Shown here piece after piece: positions 15,207 to 24,261 of a stretch of DNA of 37,500 nt. Position 1 is the first letter of the stretch, and the number at the start of each line of letters is the position of its first letter. The position numbers and the translations under genes are program-made. Below the pieces are notes generated by a model, which searched no databases, was not told the DNA's origin, and saw only the letters and a program-made list of their open reading frames with translations. This DNA is from Phenylobacterium sp. (lineage in GTDB: Bacteria; Pseudomonadota; Alphaproteobacteria; Caulobacterales; Caulobacteraceae): the NCBI GenBank assembly GCA_020402745.1, contig JADBYZ010000003.1, positions 1 through 37,500 of the forward strand, given 5' to 3'.

Positions 15207-15977
15207 ATGGGCAGCCCGGGCGGAGACGGCGTGGTGACGGCGGCGGTGCTGATCATCGGGGACGAGATCCTGTCCGGCCGTACCCAGGACACCAATCTCA
15301 GGGACATCGCCCGGTACCTGGGCGTGCATGGGGTGGACCTGTGCGAGGCCCGGACGGTGCCGGATGTCCTGGACGAGATCGTGGATGCGCTGAACGCCCT
15401 TCGCGCCCGCTATGACTATGTGATCACCACCGGCGGCATTGGGCCGACCCACGACGACATCACCGCCGATGCGGTGGCGGCGGCCTTCGGCGTCGATCTG
15501 GAAGAGCATCCTGACATCTTGGCCATGATGCAGTCCCGCTGGGGCGATCAGATGAACGCCGCCCGTCGGCGCATGGCGCGGGTCCCGGTGGGCGGATCGC
15601 TGGTGAACAATCCCGTCCAGGGGCCGCCGGGCTTCACCATCGGCAATGTCTTTGTGCTGGCGGGCGTGCCGCAGATCATGCGGGGCATGCTGGAGGACGT
15701 GGGGCCCCGGCTGCGGTCGGGCGCCGTGGTCCTGTCGCGCACGGTGCGGGTCGAGGGCTCGGGAGAGGGCGCCATCGCCGGACCCCTTGAGGCGGTGGCG
15801 AGGGCGCACCCGAGCCTCAGCCTGGGAAGCTATCCCTTCTTCACCGAAGGGCTCTATGGATCGAACCTGGTCCTGCGCAGCCGTGACGAGGCCGAACTGT
15901 CGGCCACGGTCGGTGAGCTGATCGCCGCCCTCCGGGCCGCGGGCATCGCGAATGTCCGCGAGGTCGAGCCGGCCTGA
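15207..15977 (+). CDS. CinA-type molybdopterin-binding domain protein (competence/damage-inducible family)
   Basis: A 256-aa protein with a single MoCF_biosynth (CinA N-terminal/COG1058) domain: AAVLIIGDEILSGRTQDTN at the start, ITTGGIGPTHDDIT at about 71-84, and the PGF..NVFVLAGVPQIMRGML block at about 135-160. The C-terminal PncC/CinA amidohydrolase domain of full-length CinA is absent, which is common for this branch; such proteins have been associated with nucleotide pyrophosphatase-type NAD-by-product repair, but the role here is inference. GGAGA lies about 8 nt before the ATG. It is divergent from the AT-rich orphan and lies 10 nt upstream of the ManC-AGE gene, probably in the same transcript. 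Confidence 0.9.
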   Translation: MGSPGGDGVVTAAVLIIGDEILSGRTQDTNLRDIARYLGVHGVDLCEARTVPDVLDEIVDALNALRARYDYVITTGGIGPTHDDITADAVAAAFGVDLEEHPDILAMMQSRWGDQMNAARRRMARVPVGGSLVNNPVQGPPGFTIGNVFVLAGVPQIMRGMLEDVGPRLRSGAVVLSRTVRVEGSGEGAIAGPLEAVARAHPSLSLGSYPFFTEGLYGSNLVLRSRDEAELSATVGELIAALRAAGIANVREVEPA

Positions 15978-15987
15978 GCCCGGACCG

Positions 15988-18141
15988 GTGAGCCTTTACC
16001 CCGTCATCATGTGCGGCGGATCGGGGGTGCGCCTGTGGCCCCTGTCGCGGCCGGAGCGCCCCAAGCCCTTCGCCCGGCTGTTCGGAGAGGGCCTCACCGC
16101 CTTCCAGCAGACAGCGCGCCGGGCCGCGCTCCTCGGGCCCCTGCTGGTGATCGGCGGCGCCGACCATGGCGGCCTGATCCGTGAACAGCTGGCCGAGTTG
16201 GGCCTGTCCGCAGATGTCCTGCTGGAGCCGGAACCCCGCGATTCCGCCCCCGCCATGGCCGCCGCCGCCATCCATCTCCTGCGCCGGGACGAGGAGGCGG
16301 TGATGGTGGTTCTGGCCGCCGACCATCATGTGCCGGACGCCGGGGCCTTCCGTGACGCTGTGGTCCAGGCCGCGCCCTTCTCCCGGGCCGGGCGGATCGT
16401 GACCCTGGGGATTGCCCCGACCTTTCCCTCGACCGCCTATGGCTACATCCGGGCCGGACGTGGAGAGAGCGTCCGCATGGTGGAGGCCTTCATCGAGAAG
16501 CCCGACGCCGCCCGCGCCGCCGCCCTGATCGCCGAGGGATGCCTGTGGAACAGCGGCAACTTCATCGTCCCGGCCACCACCCTGGTCTACGAGCTTGGCC
16601 GCCTGGCGCCAGAGGTCCTGGAGGCCGCCGAGGCCGCGGTGGAGACGGCCTCAGGTCCCGCCGATGGCCAACTGCTGGGCGAGGTGTTCCGCACGGCCCC
16701 GAAGATCTCGATCGACTATGCGGTCATGGAGAAGACAGGCCGCGCCATGGTGGCGCCTGCCGACTTCGCCTGGTCGGATGTCGGCGCCTGGGATGTCGTT
16801 CATGCCCTCTCGGAACGGGACGCGGCGGAGAACCGGCTGGAGGGTCGGGTCGAGGCGGAAGGCGTGACGGGCGCCTACATCCGCGCAGACGGGGGCGCCG
16901 AGGTCGTGGTGGTGGGCCTTTCGGGCGTGGCCGTCGTGGCCGATGGCGCGCGGGTCCTGGTGGCGCCCCTCGCCGACAGCCAGGCGGTCAAGCGGGGCGT
17001 CGAGCGGCTCCAGGCCCGGGGGCCTGCCGGCTTTTCCAGCCTGGCCGAGGCCGCTGGCGGGTTGGGACTCTGGCTGCGCACCGCCGCCCTGCCGGTCTGG
17101 TGGACCCTCGGCGCCGACCGGGAGCGGGGGGGCTTTTTCGAGGCCCTCGGGCAGGACGGCGCGCCCCAGCCGGCGCCCCGCCGGGGCCGAGTGCAGGGCC
17201 GGATGATCTTCAGCTTCGCTCAGGCTGGGATGATGGGCTGGAACGGGCCCTGGCGGGAGGCGGCCCGGCACGGACTCGCCGCCCTGACCGGGAGCTTCCT
17301 GCGGCCGGATGGCTTGATCCGGAGCCTGGTGGGACTGGACGGTCGCGCCCTGGACGACACCCCCTTTGTCTATGATCAAGCCTTCGCCCTGCTGGGCCTT
17401 GCGAGTCTGGCCCAGGCGGGAGAAGGGGCTGGGGAGGCGCTTGCACTTGCGCAACGGATGCGCGAGGGCCTGGAGGCCTTAAGGCACCCCGGCGGCGGCT
17501 TCCGGGAGGCGGGTGACCGGCCCTTCCAGGCCAACGCCCACATGCACCTGCTTGAGGCTTCGCTGGCCTGGGAGGAGGCCGGGCAGGCGGACTGGCGGGC
17601 CCTGTCCGACGAGATCGCAGGGCTGGCCCTCGGCGCCTTCATCGATCACCGGGGGGTCCTCTCGGAGTTCTTCGACGCCGACTGGCGCCGGGCCGGTGGG
17701 GATGACGGACGCCTTGTGGAGCCAGGTCACCAGTTCGAGTGGGCCTGGCTGTTGGACCGCTGGGGCCGGGCGCGTGGGCGGGCCGACGGCCAGCTGGCGG
17801 CCCGGGCCCTGCATGAGGCTGGCCGGCAAGGCGTGGATCCGCGCCGGGCCTGCGCCGTCAACGCCCTGTGGGAGGACCTGACGGTCCGGGACGGCTGGGC
17901 CAGGCTCTGGCCACAGACGGAGTACCTGAAGTCGGCCCTGGCCCTCGGGGAGACGGAGGAGGCCCTCCAGGCCGCAACGGGGCTGAGGCGCTATCTCGAA
18001 ACACCGGTGAGGGGACTTTGGCGTGATCGCCAGGGCCCGACCGGAGGATTCGCTCCGGGGGGTGCGCCGGCGACATCGCTCTACCATATCGTCGGAGCCA
18101 TTCGGCAGCTTGAGGAACAATCCCCAGCCGTTTCCGCCTAA
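15988..18141 (+). CDS. Mannose-1-phosphate guanylyltransferase fused to AGE-family epimerase/isomerase
   Basis: A 717-aa fusion, numbered from GTG 15988. Residues 1-350 are a ManC-type nucleotidyltransferase: GGSGVRLWPLSR at 10-21, FIEKP at 168-172, WNSGNFIV, SIDYAVMEKT and WSDVGAWD at about 262. It should make GDP-mannose from mannose-1-phosphate and GTP. Residues about 365-717 are an AGE (N-acylglucosamine 2-epimerase) (alpha/alpha)6-barrel with YDQAFALLGLA, NAHMHLLEA (His518, His520), GHQFEWAWLL (His581) and RLWPQTEYLK, which are the family's catalytic motifs; it probably isomerises mannose-6-phosphate and fructose-6-phosphate or a related sugar. This replaces the cupin isomerase found in ordinary ManC/AlgA. 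An alternative start at ATG 15952 would overlap the upstream gene by 26 bp; the GTG matches where ManC proteins begin. Confidence 0.92.
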   Translation: MSLYPVIMCGGSGVRLWPLSRPERPKPFARLFGEGLTAFQQTARRAALLGPLLVIGGADHGGLIREQLAELGLSADVLLEPEPRDSAPAMAAAAIHLLRRDEEAVMVVLAADHHVPDAGAFRDAVVQAAPFSRAGRIVTLGIAPTFPSTAYGYIRAGRGESVRMVEAFIEKPDAARAAALIAEGCLWNSGNFIVPATTLVYELGRLAPEVLEAAEAAVETASGPADGQLLGEVFRTAPKISIDYAVMEKTGRAMVAPADFAWSDVGAWDVVHALSERDAAENRLEGRVEAEGVTGAYIRADGGAEVVVVGLSGVAVVADGARVLVAPLADSQAVKRGVERLQARGPAGFSSLAEAAGGLGLWLRTAALPVWWTLGADRERGGFFEALGQDGAPQPAPRRGRVQGRMIFSFAQAGMMGWNGPWREAARHGLAALTGSFLRPDGLIRSLVGLDGRALDDTPFVYDQAFALLGLASLAQAGEGAGEALALAQRMREGLEALRHPGGGFREAGDRPFQANAHMHLLEASLAWEEAGQADWRALSDEIAGLALGAFIDHRGVLSEFFDADWRRAGGDDGRLVEPGHQFEWAWLLDRWGRARGRADGQLAARALHEAGRQGVDPRRACAVNALWEDLTVRDGWARLWPQTEYLKSALALGETEEALQAATGLRRYLETPVRGLWRDRQGPTGGFAPGGAPATSLYHIVGAIRQLEEQSPAVSA

Positions 18142-18270
18142 GTGACATTTTTTGGACGACAGGCCCGTTCCCGCGCTCGCCTTTTCACAGAAGCTTGATT
18201 ACGAGGGCGCGAGTCCCCCGTTCCCGACCGACTCCCCCAACCGCCGCCACGGCTCGGAGAAGTTGAACTG

Positions 18271-20112
18271 ATGACCGCGATTCCCGGCATTCACCCCGCA
18301 CCCACCCGTCACGCCAGGCTGATCGCCTGGGTCGAGCAGATCGCGGCCCTGACGCGGCCGGACAGGGTTCACTGGTGCGACGGGTCGGATGCGGAATGGG
18401 ACGAGCTGACCCGGGAGCTCGAGGCCAAGGGTACGCTGAAGCGCCTGAATCCCGCCAAGCGGCCGAATTCCTTCTACGCCGCCTCTGATCCGGGTGATGT
18501 CGCCCGGGTCGAGAGCCGCACCTTCATCTGTTCCGAAAAGCAGATCGACGCCGGCCCGACCAACAACTGGTCCGATCCCGTCGCCATGCGGGCCAAGATG
18601 GCCGGCCTGTTCGACGGCTGCATGACCGGCCGGACGATGTATGTCTGCCCTTTCAGCATGGGCCCCATCGGCTCGAAGATCAGCCAGCTGGGCGTCGAGA
18701 TCACGGACAGCGCCTATGTGGCCATCTCCATGCGGGTCATGACGCGCATGGGCAAGGCCGCCCTGGACCAGCTGGGCGACGACGGTTTCTTCGTCCCCGC
18801 CGTGCACACCCTCGGCGCGCCCCTGACGGCCGGGCAGGCGGACGTTTCCTGGCCCTGCAATCCCGAGAAGTACATCGTCCACTATCCCGAGACCCGGGAG
18901 ATCTGGTCCTACGGCTCGGGCTATGGCGGCAACGCTCTCTTGGGCAAGAAATGCTTCGCCCTGCGCATCGCCTCGGTCATGGCCCGGGACGAAGGCTGGC
19001 TGGCCGAACACATGCTGATCCTCAAGTTGACCTCGCCCCAGAACGAGGTCCGCTACATCGCCGCCGCCTTCCCCAGCGCCTGCGGCAAGACCAACATGGC
19101 CATGCTCCAGCCGACCCTGGCGGGCTGGAAGGCCGAGACCGTCGGCGACGACATCTGCTGGATGCGGTTCGGCGATGACGGGCGGCTCTACGCCATCAAT
19201 CCCGAGGCCGGCTTCTTCGGGGTCGCCCCTGGCACGGGCAACGAGACCAATCGCAACGCCGTGGCCTCCCTATACGCCAACTGCGTTTTCACCAATGTCG
19301 CCCTGACCGATGACGGGGACGTCTGGTGGGAGGGCCTGACCAAGACGCCCCCGGCTAACCTGACCGACTGGAAGGGCCGTGCCTGGACGCCCGGCTCCGG
19401 AGAGCCCGCCGCCCACCCCAACGCCCGCTTCACCGTCCCGGCCAGCCAGTGCCCGGTAATCGCGCCTGAATGGGAAGACCCCAAGGGCGTGCCGATCTCG
19501 GCCATCCTGTTCGGCGGTCGCCGGGCCAGCGCCGTGCCTCTGGTGACCGAGGCCTTCGACTGGGCGCATGGCGTCTTCCTGGCCTCCAATGTCGCCTCCG
19601 AGGGTACGGCGGCGGCGGAGAACCGGATCGGCGAACTGCGCCGCGATCCCTTCGCCATGCTGCCCTTCTGCGGCTACAACATGGGCGACTATTTCCGGCA
19701 CTGGCTGTCGATCGGCGAGAAGAGTGACGCCGCCAAGCTGCCCCGCATCTATTTCGTGAACTGGTTCCGCAAGGATTCCACCGGCCGCTATGTCTGGCCG
19801 GGCTTTGGCGACAATTCCCGGGTCCTGAAGTGGATTTTCGAACGCCTGGCGGGGCGCGCCCCGGCTCAGGACACCCCCATCGGCCGGGTGCCGACGGCAG
19901 GCGCCCTGGACCTGTCCGGCCTCAGCCTGTCGGCGGCGGATCTCGACCTGCTCCTGACCGTCGATCCCTCGGTCTGGGCGGAGGAGGCGGCCCTGATTCC
20001 TTCCGCCTATGAGGCCTTTGGCGAGCGACTGCCCCAGGAGCTGTGGCACCAGCACAAGGCGCTGGAGGGGCGGCTCCAGGCGACCCGCGCTGCGGAGATG
20101 GTGGCCGAATAG
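18271..20112 (+). CDS. pckG: Phosphoenolpyruvate carboxykinase (GTP)
   Basis: A 613-aa cytosolic enzyme of the GTP-dependent PEPCK family, converting oxaloacetate and GTP to phosphoenolpyruvate, CO2 and GDP in gluconeogenesis. The length is the usual ~600 aa of the GTP class, not the ~540 aa of the ATP class. The nucleotide P-loop [12 protein letters not shown] lies at about 267-278, the metal/substrate region includes [17 protein letters not shown], and the GTP-binding end is [32 protein letters not shown] precedes the ATG. It is monocistronic in appearance: 129 nt after ManC-AGE and convergent with the epimerase. Its position among sugar-nucleotide genes is consistent with supplying hexose phosphate, though this is inference. 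Confidence 0.97.
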   Translation: MTAIPGIHPAPTRHARLIAWVEQIAALTRPDRVHWCDGSDAEWDELTRELEAKGTLKRLNPAKRPNSFYAASDPGDVARVESRTFICSEKQIDAGPTNNWSDPVAMRAKMAGLFDGCMTGRTMYVCPFSMGPIGSKISQLGVEITDSAYVAISMRVMTRMGKAALDQLGDDGFFVPAVHTLGAPLTAGQADVSWPCNPEKYIVHYPETREIWSYGSGYGGNALLGKKCFALRIASVMARDEGWLAEHMLILKLTSPQNEVRYIAAAFPSACGKTNMAMLQPTLAGWKAETVGDDICWMRFGDDGRLYAINPEAGFFGVAPGTGNETNRNAVASLYANCVFTNVALTDDGDVWWEGLTKTPPANLTDWKGRAWTPGSGEPAAHPNARFTVPASQCPVIAPEWEDPKGVPISAILFGGRRASAVPLVTEAFDWAHGVFLASNVASEGTAAAENRIGELRRDPFAMLPFCGYNMGDYFRHWLSIGEKSDAAKLPRIYFVNWFRKDSTGRYVWPGFGDNSRVLKWIFERLAGRAPAQDTPIGRVPTAGALDLSGLSLSAADLDLLLTVDPSVWAEEAALIPSAYEAFGERLPQELWHQHKALEGRLQATRAAEMVAE

Positions 20113-20143
20113 GCTCTGGCCAGATCTGGGCCGACGTCCGGGC

Positions 20144-21160
20144 TCAGTCCCGGGCGACGCCGTGGTACTCGCAGTACCAGTCGGCGAACCGGCGCACACC
20201 AACCTCCACCGGCGTGGTCGGCGCGTACCCGAGGGCGGCAGTGGTGTCGGTGATGTCCGCCTCTGTGCGGACGATGTCGCCCGGCTGCATGGGCAGGAGG
20301 TTCAGCTTGGCGGGCCGGCCGAGGGCCTCCGCCAGCACCTGGATGTAGGTCATCAGCTCGACCCGCGTCCCCGCGCCGATGTTGAGGATCCGCCAGGGCG
20401 CCACGCCGCTCGTCGCGGGATCGGGCGTCTCAGCGCGCCAGGCCGGGTCGGGGGCGGCGGGGTGGTCCAGGGCGGCGACGACGCCGCTGACGATGTCATC
20501 CACATAGGTGAAATCGCGCTGCATCCGGCCCTGGCCGAACACCTCGACGGGCCGCCCGGCGACGATGGCGTCCGCGAACCGGTAGAGGGCCATGTCCGGA
20601 CGGGTCCAGGGACCATAGACCGTAAAGAACCTCAGCCCTGTGCAGGGTATGCCGAACAGATGCGCATAGGCGTGGGCCATGGACTCATTGGCCAGCTTGG
20701 TCGCCGCATAGAGGGTCAGGGGGTGGTTGGCGGGCTGGTGGGGGGAGAAGGGCAGGGTGGCGTTGGCGCCGTAGGCCGAGCTGGTGGAGGCGAACACCAG
20801 GTGGGCGGGTGACGTCGCCCGGCAGCCCTCCAGCACGCTGAGAAAGCCGACCAGGTTGGAGTCGACGTAGGCCTCCGGGTGCTCGAGGGAGTAGCGGACG
20901 CCCGGTTGTGCGGCCAGGTGAACGACGCCGCGGGGACGGACGGACCGGAAGACCTCCGCCGCGGCGTCCCGGTCGGCCAGGTCGATCCGATGGTGCCCGT
21001 ACCCCGGCCGTGTCTCAAGGCGGGCGAGGCGCGCCAGCTTCAGCGCCGGATCATAGTAGGGGCTGATGCAGTCGACGCCGACGACGCTCTCCCCCCGGTC
21101 CAGAAGAGCGTTGGCGACATGGAAACCGATAAAGCCGGCGGAACCGGTGACAAGAATCAC
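20144..21160 (-). CDS. UDP-glucuronate 4-epimerase-like NAD-dependent sugar epimerase
   Basis: A 338-aa extended SDR. It has the cofactor loop GSAGFIG at 6-12, the SSAYG segment with the catalytic serine at about 127-131, and Tyr151-x3-Lys155 in YAATK. RFFTVYGPWTRPDM at 177-190 is close to the signature of UDP-glucuronate 4-epimerases (LpsL/GlaE type), which make UDP-galacturonate for lipopolysaccharide or capsule. The C-terminal half carries GDIVRTEADI. The start is GTG at 21158-21160, with only a weak Shine-Dalgarno, and lies 37 nt after the stop of the WbpM-like gene, so the two likely form a polysaccharide sub-operon. A UDP-glucose 4-epimerase specificity is the main alternative. Confidence 0.92.
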   Translation of the reverse strand: MILVTGSAGFIGFHVANALLDRGESVVGVDCISPYYDPALKLARLARLETRPGYGHHRIDLADRDAAAEVFRSVRPRGVVHLAAQPGVRYSLEHPEAYVDSNLVGFLSVLEGCRATSPAHLVFASTSSAYGANATLPFSPHQPANHPLTLYAATKLANESMAHAYAHLFGIPCTGLRFFTVYGPWTRPDMALYRFADAIVAGRPVEVFGQGRMQRDFTYVDDIVSGVVAALDHPAAPDPAWRAETPDPATSGVAPWRILNIGAGTRVELMTYIQVLAEALGRPAKLNLLPMQPGDIVRTEADITDTTAALGYAPTTPVEVGVRRFADWYCEYHGVARD

Positions 21161-21197
21161 GGGCTAGCGTCCGAAGATTCCCGCAGGCGCCTCCGCA

Positions 21198-23132
21198 TCA
21201 GCGGTTAGAGACCACCCGCAGAGCCGGAACGCCGGCGGGCTTCTCACCCCGAATTTGGGCGACCAGGTCGAACAAGGCGCGACGAATCTCGTCCGTGTCG
21301 CCCCTCGCGGCGATGGCCTCAAGCCGGCGCAGGTGGGCCGGAGCCACGCCCATCGCGGTGGGCGAGACGACCTCCAGAACCTTCGGCGCGCAGGGGATCG
21401 AGTTCTCCATCCCGTCGAGGAGTTCCTCCGTCAGCTTCTCTCCGGGGCGCAGGCCGGTGATCTCGATCTCGATATCCTTGCCCGGCGTTCGACCGGATAG
21501 GGCGATCATCTGGCGGGCCAGATCCATGATCTTCACGGGTTCGCCCATTTCGAGCAGGAAAAGCCGAGCGCGGTCGGGATTCAAGTCGTCTGCGCATGTG
21601 GCGGTGGCGTGGAGGACAAGTTGGGTGGCCTCCGGAATCGTCATGAAGTACCGAGCCATCTCCGGGTGGGTCACGGTGACGGGGCCGCCCCGGTCAATCT
21701 GCGACCGGAAGATCGGCACGACCGATCCGGCGGAACCGAGCACGTTGCCGAACCGGACGGCCGAGAACCGGGTCTCGGAGCCCTGCTGCTGGCCCTGGAT
21801 CACAGCCTCGGCAAGCCGCTTCGTGGCGCCCATCACGTTGGAGGGGTCCACGGCCTTGTCCGTAGAGATCAGAACCATCTGACCTGCGCCAGCGATCCGG
21901 GCCGCCTCAGCGACGTTCCAGGTGCCCAGAACATTGGTCAGCACTCCCTCGGCGGGATGACGCTCCACCATCGAGACGTGCTTGAGAGCCGCCGCGTGGA
22001 AAACGAGATCCGGACGCTCGCCAAGAAGGCAGTCCGTGACACGGTCAGCGTTTCGCACGTCCACCAGGGCGGCGGTGCGGGACAGGGCCGGGAAGGTCTC
22101 GCCCAGCTCCCGGTCAATCTCGAACAGGGCGGTCTCGGAGAAGTCCAGAAGCGTGACATGGCCGGCGTCGAGGGCGGCGACCTGGCGGCTGAGTTCGGCG
22201 CCGATCGATCCGCCAGCGCCGGTGATCAGAATTCGCCGCCCGGTGACCAGGGAGCGGAGGGCGACGCGGTCCAGTTCGATCGGGTCACGGGGCAGAAGCT
22301 CCTCGACGCTGATGTCGCGCATCGGCAACAGGGCCAGTCCGTCCTCGTGCGAAAGATCCACGATGGAGGGAAGGCGCAGCAGGCGAACACCGTCATTCTT
22401 AAGGCGCCCCAGCTGCCCGGCTGTAAGGCCGCGCAGCCGAGCCGGCTCATCAAGAAAGAGAATGGCCCGGGGGTACTGGTTCCAACGGCGCAGGTCGGCG
22501 AGGGCGGTGTCGAGTCGCTCAATGGACTCGATGATGCAGACGCCGCGGACCTGCTGGCCAACTTCGTGGGAATCGGGGGCGATGATGCCCACTGGGGTCC
22601 AGGTCTTGTCACGCCGCCGACCCGTCTCCCGAAGATAGGTCTCCGCCGCGGTGGTGGGGCCGATGAGCAGCAGCTCCGGCGCCTGGGGCGGCCGATCACT
22701 GAAGGATTTTAGGGGCGCGAAGCTGTCAAGCGCCCGCTCGTGCGCCGCCCGGCGGAGCATCCGGGCGCTGATGGCCCCAACCATCTGGAAGATCGGCGCC
22801 AGGGCCAACATGGCCCGGCTCAGACTATGCGCCCGGTCGGCCGCGAACTGGAGCAGAAGGAAACTTGCCGCCGTAAGCAGAGCGATCCGCGCGAGGACCA
22901 GGGCGTCGGGGATTGAGACGTACCGCCAGGGGGAGAGCTCCCGCCTGAAGAGGCCCGAGTAGGCCGCAGCCACGAGGCCGTACATCAAGGCCTGTAGCGC
23001 GATCCCGCCCAGCGACGCCAGCGAGAGGTCCAGGGACCGGCCCGCCGTCAGCAGGAAGGCCGCCAGCAGGGCGGCCGTCGCAATCGCGGAATCGGCCAAA
23101 AGACTGCGAGCCCGGTTGGCCATGTGCTCCAC
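21198..23132 (-). CDS. Membrane nucleoside-diphosphate-sugar dehydratase/epimerase (WbpM/FlaA1/CapD family)
   Basis: A ~644-aa inner-membrane enzyme. Four hydrophobic segments lie in about the first 150 residues, followed by a degenerate CoA-binding-like region, then the extended-SDR domain with GAGGSIG at about 305-311. The catalytic motif is MGATKR rather than YxxxK; Met in place of Tyr is normal for WbpM-type 4,6-dehydratases. It should convert UDP-GlcNAc to a 4-keto-6-deoxy sugar for O-antigen or glycan synthesis. I favour a GTG start at 23132 because a perfect AAGGAG lies 7 nt upstream; ATG 23123 (MANRARSLL) is the alternative, and the ATG at 23162 would place that site inside the gene. 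The UDP-GlcA epimerase gene follows by 37 nt. Confidence 0.92.
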   Translation of the reverse strand: MEHMANRARSLLADSAIATAALLAAFLLTAGRSLDLSLASLGGIALQALMYGLVAAAYSGLFRRELSPWRYVSIPDALVLARIALLTAASFLLLQFAADRAHSLSRAMLALAPIFQMVGAISARMLRRAAHERALDSFAPLKSFSDRPPQAPELLLIGPTTAAETYLRETGRRRDKTWTPVGIIAPDSHEVGQQVRGVCIIESIERLDTALADLRRWNQYPRAILFLDEPARLRGLTAGQLGRLKNDGVRLLRLPSIVDLSHEDGLALLPMRDISVEELLPRDPIELDRVALRSLVTGRRILITGAGGSIGAELSRQVAALDAGHVTLLDFSETALFEIDRELGETFPALSRTAALVDVRNADRVTDCLLGERPDLVFHAAALKHVSMVERHPAEGVLTNVLGTWNVAEAARIAGAGQMVLISTDKAVDPSNVMGATKRLAEAVIQGQQQGSETRFSAVRFGNVLGSAGSVVPIFRSQIDRGGPVTVTHPEMARYFMTIPEATQLVLHATATCADDLNPDRARLFLLEMGEPVKIMDLARQMIALSGRTPGKDIEIEITGLRPGEKLTEELLDGMENSIPCAPKVLEVVSPTAMGVAPAHLRRLEAIAARGDTDEIRRALFDLVAQIRGEKPAGVPALRVVSNR

Positions 23133-23275
23133 GCAAAAGCTCCTTACCTGCGACGAACGCACGACTGCAGCGAAGATTATTCCGCTACCAAACGTCCGGC
23201 CCGGCGAATCCCGTCACCGAGTCGATGCTTAGTCGCACAGCAAGATTAACGACTTTTGGCATAGACGCCGATTTA

Positions 23276-23315
23276 CCAAAAAAGAAAAGCCGCCAGCCTC
23301 GTGGCTGACGGCTTT
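23276..23315 (-). terminator. Rho-independent terminator of the porin gene
   Basis: On the minus strand a 13-bp stem, AAAGCCGTCAGCC with GGCTGGCGGCTTT, closes a 4-nt loop and is followed by TTTTCTTTTTT. One position is a U-G wobble in the minus-strand RNA but a mismatch on the plus strand, which confirms the direction. It begins 28 bp past the porin stop codon. Confidence 0.88.
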
Positions 23316-23343
23316 CCCTGTGAGCTGTGGCGCAGGCGCCGGA

Positions 23344-24039
23344 TCAGAAGGCGGCCTTCAGACCCACCACGAGGCGGCCGGAGGTGAGCTTGCCCGGGTC
23401 ATCGGCCTTTTCGACATTGGTGTCCCAGTAGCGAACGTCGATCCCGAAGGTGTCGTTGATGGCGTAGCCAAGGCCCAGATTCCAGGTCTCGTAATCGCCT
23501 GTGCCATCAAGGGCCTGGTGGCCGACCGCGCCCGATACGGAGAACTTCTCCGACACCGGCATTGAGCCATTCAGCTCGACATAAGTCGCCTGGCCGGTCT
23601 GGCCGAAGTTGTCAGTGGTATGGAAGACGGCTGCGCCGACCGTACCCTTGCCGGCGGCCACAGAGGCCCCAAGCTTGCCTTCCCAATAGTCGAGGTTCGC
23701 GCCGTCTTCCTGGTTGGTGTAGCCGTAGCGGAAGATGCCGATGTCCAGCGTCACCGGACCGAGGGTCGGCTTGAAGCCCGCGTAGAGGTCGTACTCCATG
23801 CTGGTGCTGTCACCGAAGTCGACGTTCGACAGCCAGGTTCCGGCGTAGAAGATACCTATCCCAAGGTCAGCCCCGCCGTACACTTGGGGGTTGCTGTCCG
23901 TCTGGCTGTAACCGCGGAACACGTAGTCGGACGAAGCACCGACATTGAAGGACACTGTCGGCGCATCCTGGGCGTGGGCGGCCGTCCCGAGGGCGAGAGC
24001 GGCGGCGGCGGCGAAAGCCGCAAGCTTAAATGAAGTCAT
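23344..24039 (-). CDS. TorF family outer-membrane porin
   Basis: A 231-aa outer-membrane beta-barrel. A signal peptide (MTSFKLAAFAAAAALALGTA..AHA) is followed by a likely cleavage site after Ala23. The mature N-terminus contains the family signature SSDYVFRGYSQTDSNPQV, and the rest is alternating beta strands rich in Gly, Tyr and Phe. The last residue is Phe (VVGLKAAF), as expected for BAM-assembled proteins. The family is called Gcw_chp/TorF and its members are putative porins; the solute is unknown. I choose ATG 24039, which has AGGGGA upstream and the signal peptide, over a longer in-frame start. It has its own strong terminator and no operon partner. Confidence 0.93.
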   Translation of the reverse strand: MTSFKLAAFAAAAALALGTAAHAQDAPTVSFNVGASSDYVFRGYSQTDSNPQVYGGADLGIGIFYAGTWLSNVDFGDSTSMEYDLYAGFKPTLGPVTLDIGIFRYGYTNQEDGANLDYWEGKLGASVAAGKGTVGAAVFHTTDNFGQTGQATYVELNGSMPVSEKFSVSGAVGHQALDGTGDYETWNLGLGYAINDTFGIDVRYWDTNVEKADDPGKLTSGRLVVGLKAAF

Positions 24040-24261
24040 ATGTTGCAAATCCCCTTGATTATCAGGCCTGACCCTGTAGCCGAACCTTCCCCCCTCAGGC
24101 CCGACGCCGCCAGATGAGCGCCCCACAGTCGGGGCAGCCCGGACCGGTGTGATGCAAATCAGGGCGGGATCGTTTCTCGGCGCCTCTATGTTGGGCGCCG
24201 CAGCGACGCGCCGGGCGACTGCAACTAGACTCAGCGGGACTTAACAGGGGATGAACCGCCT

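Noticed and set aside
24179-24199. GGCGCC/GGCGCC hairpin between the SDR and porin genes as a terminator
   Set aside because: The stem is only 6 bp with a 9-nt loop and no T-run in either direction.
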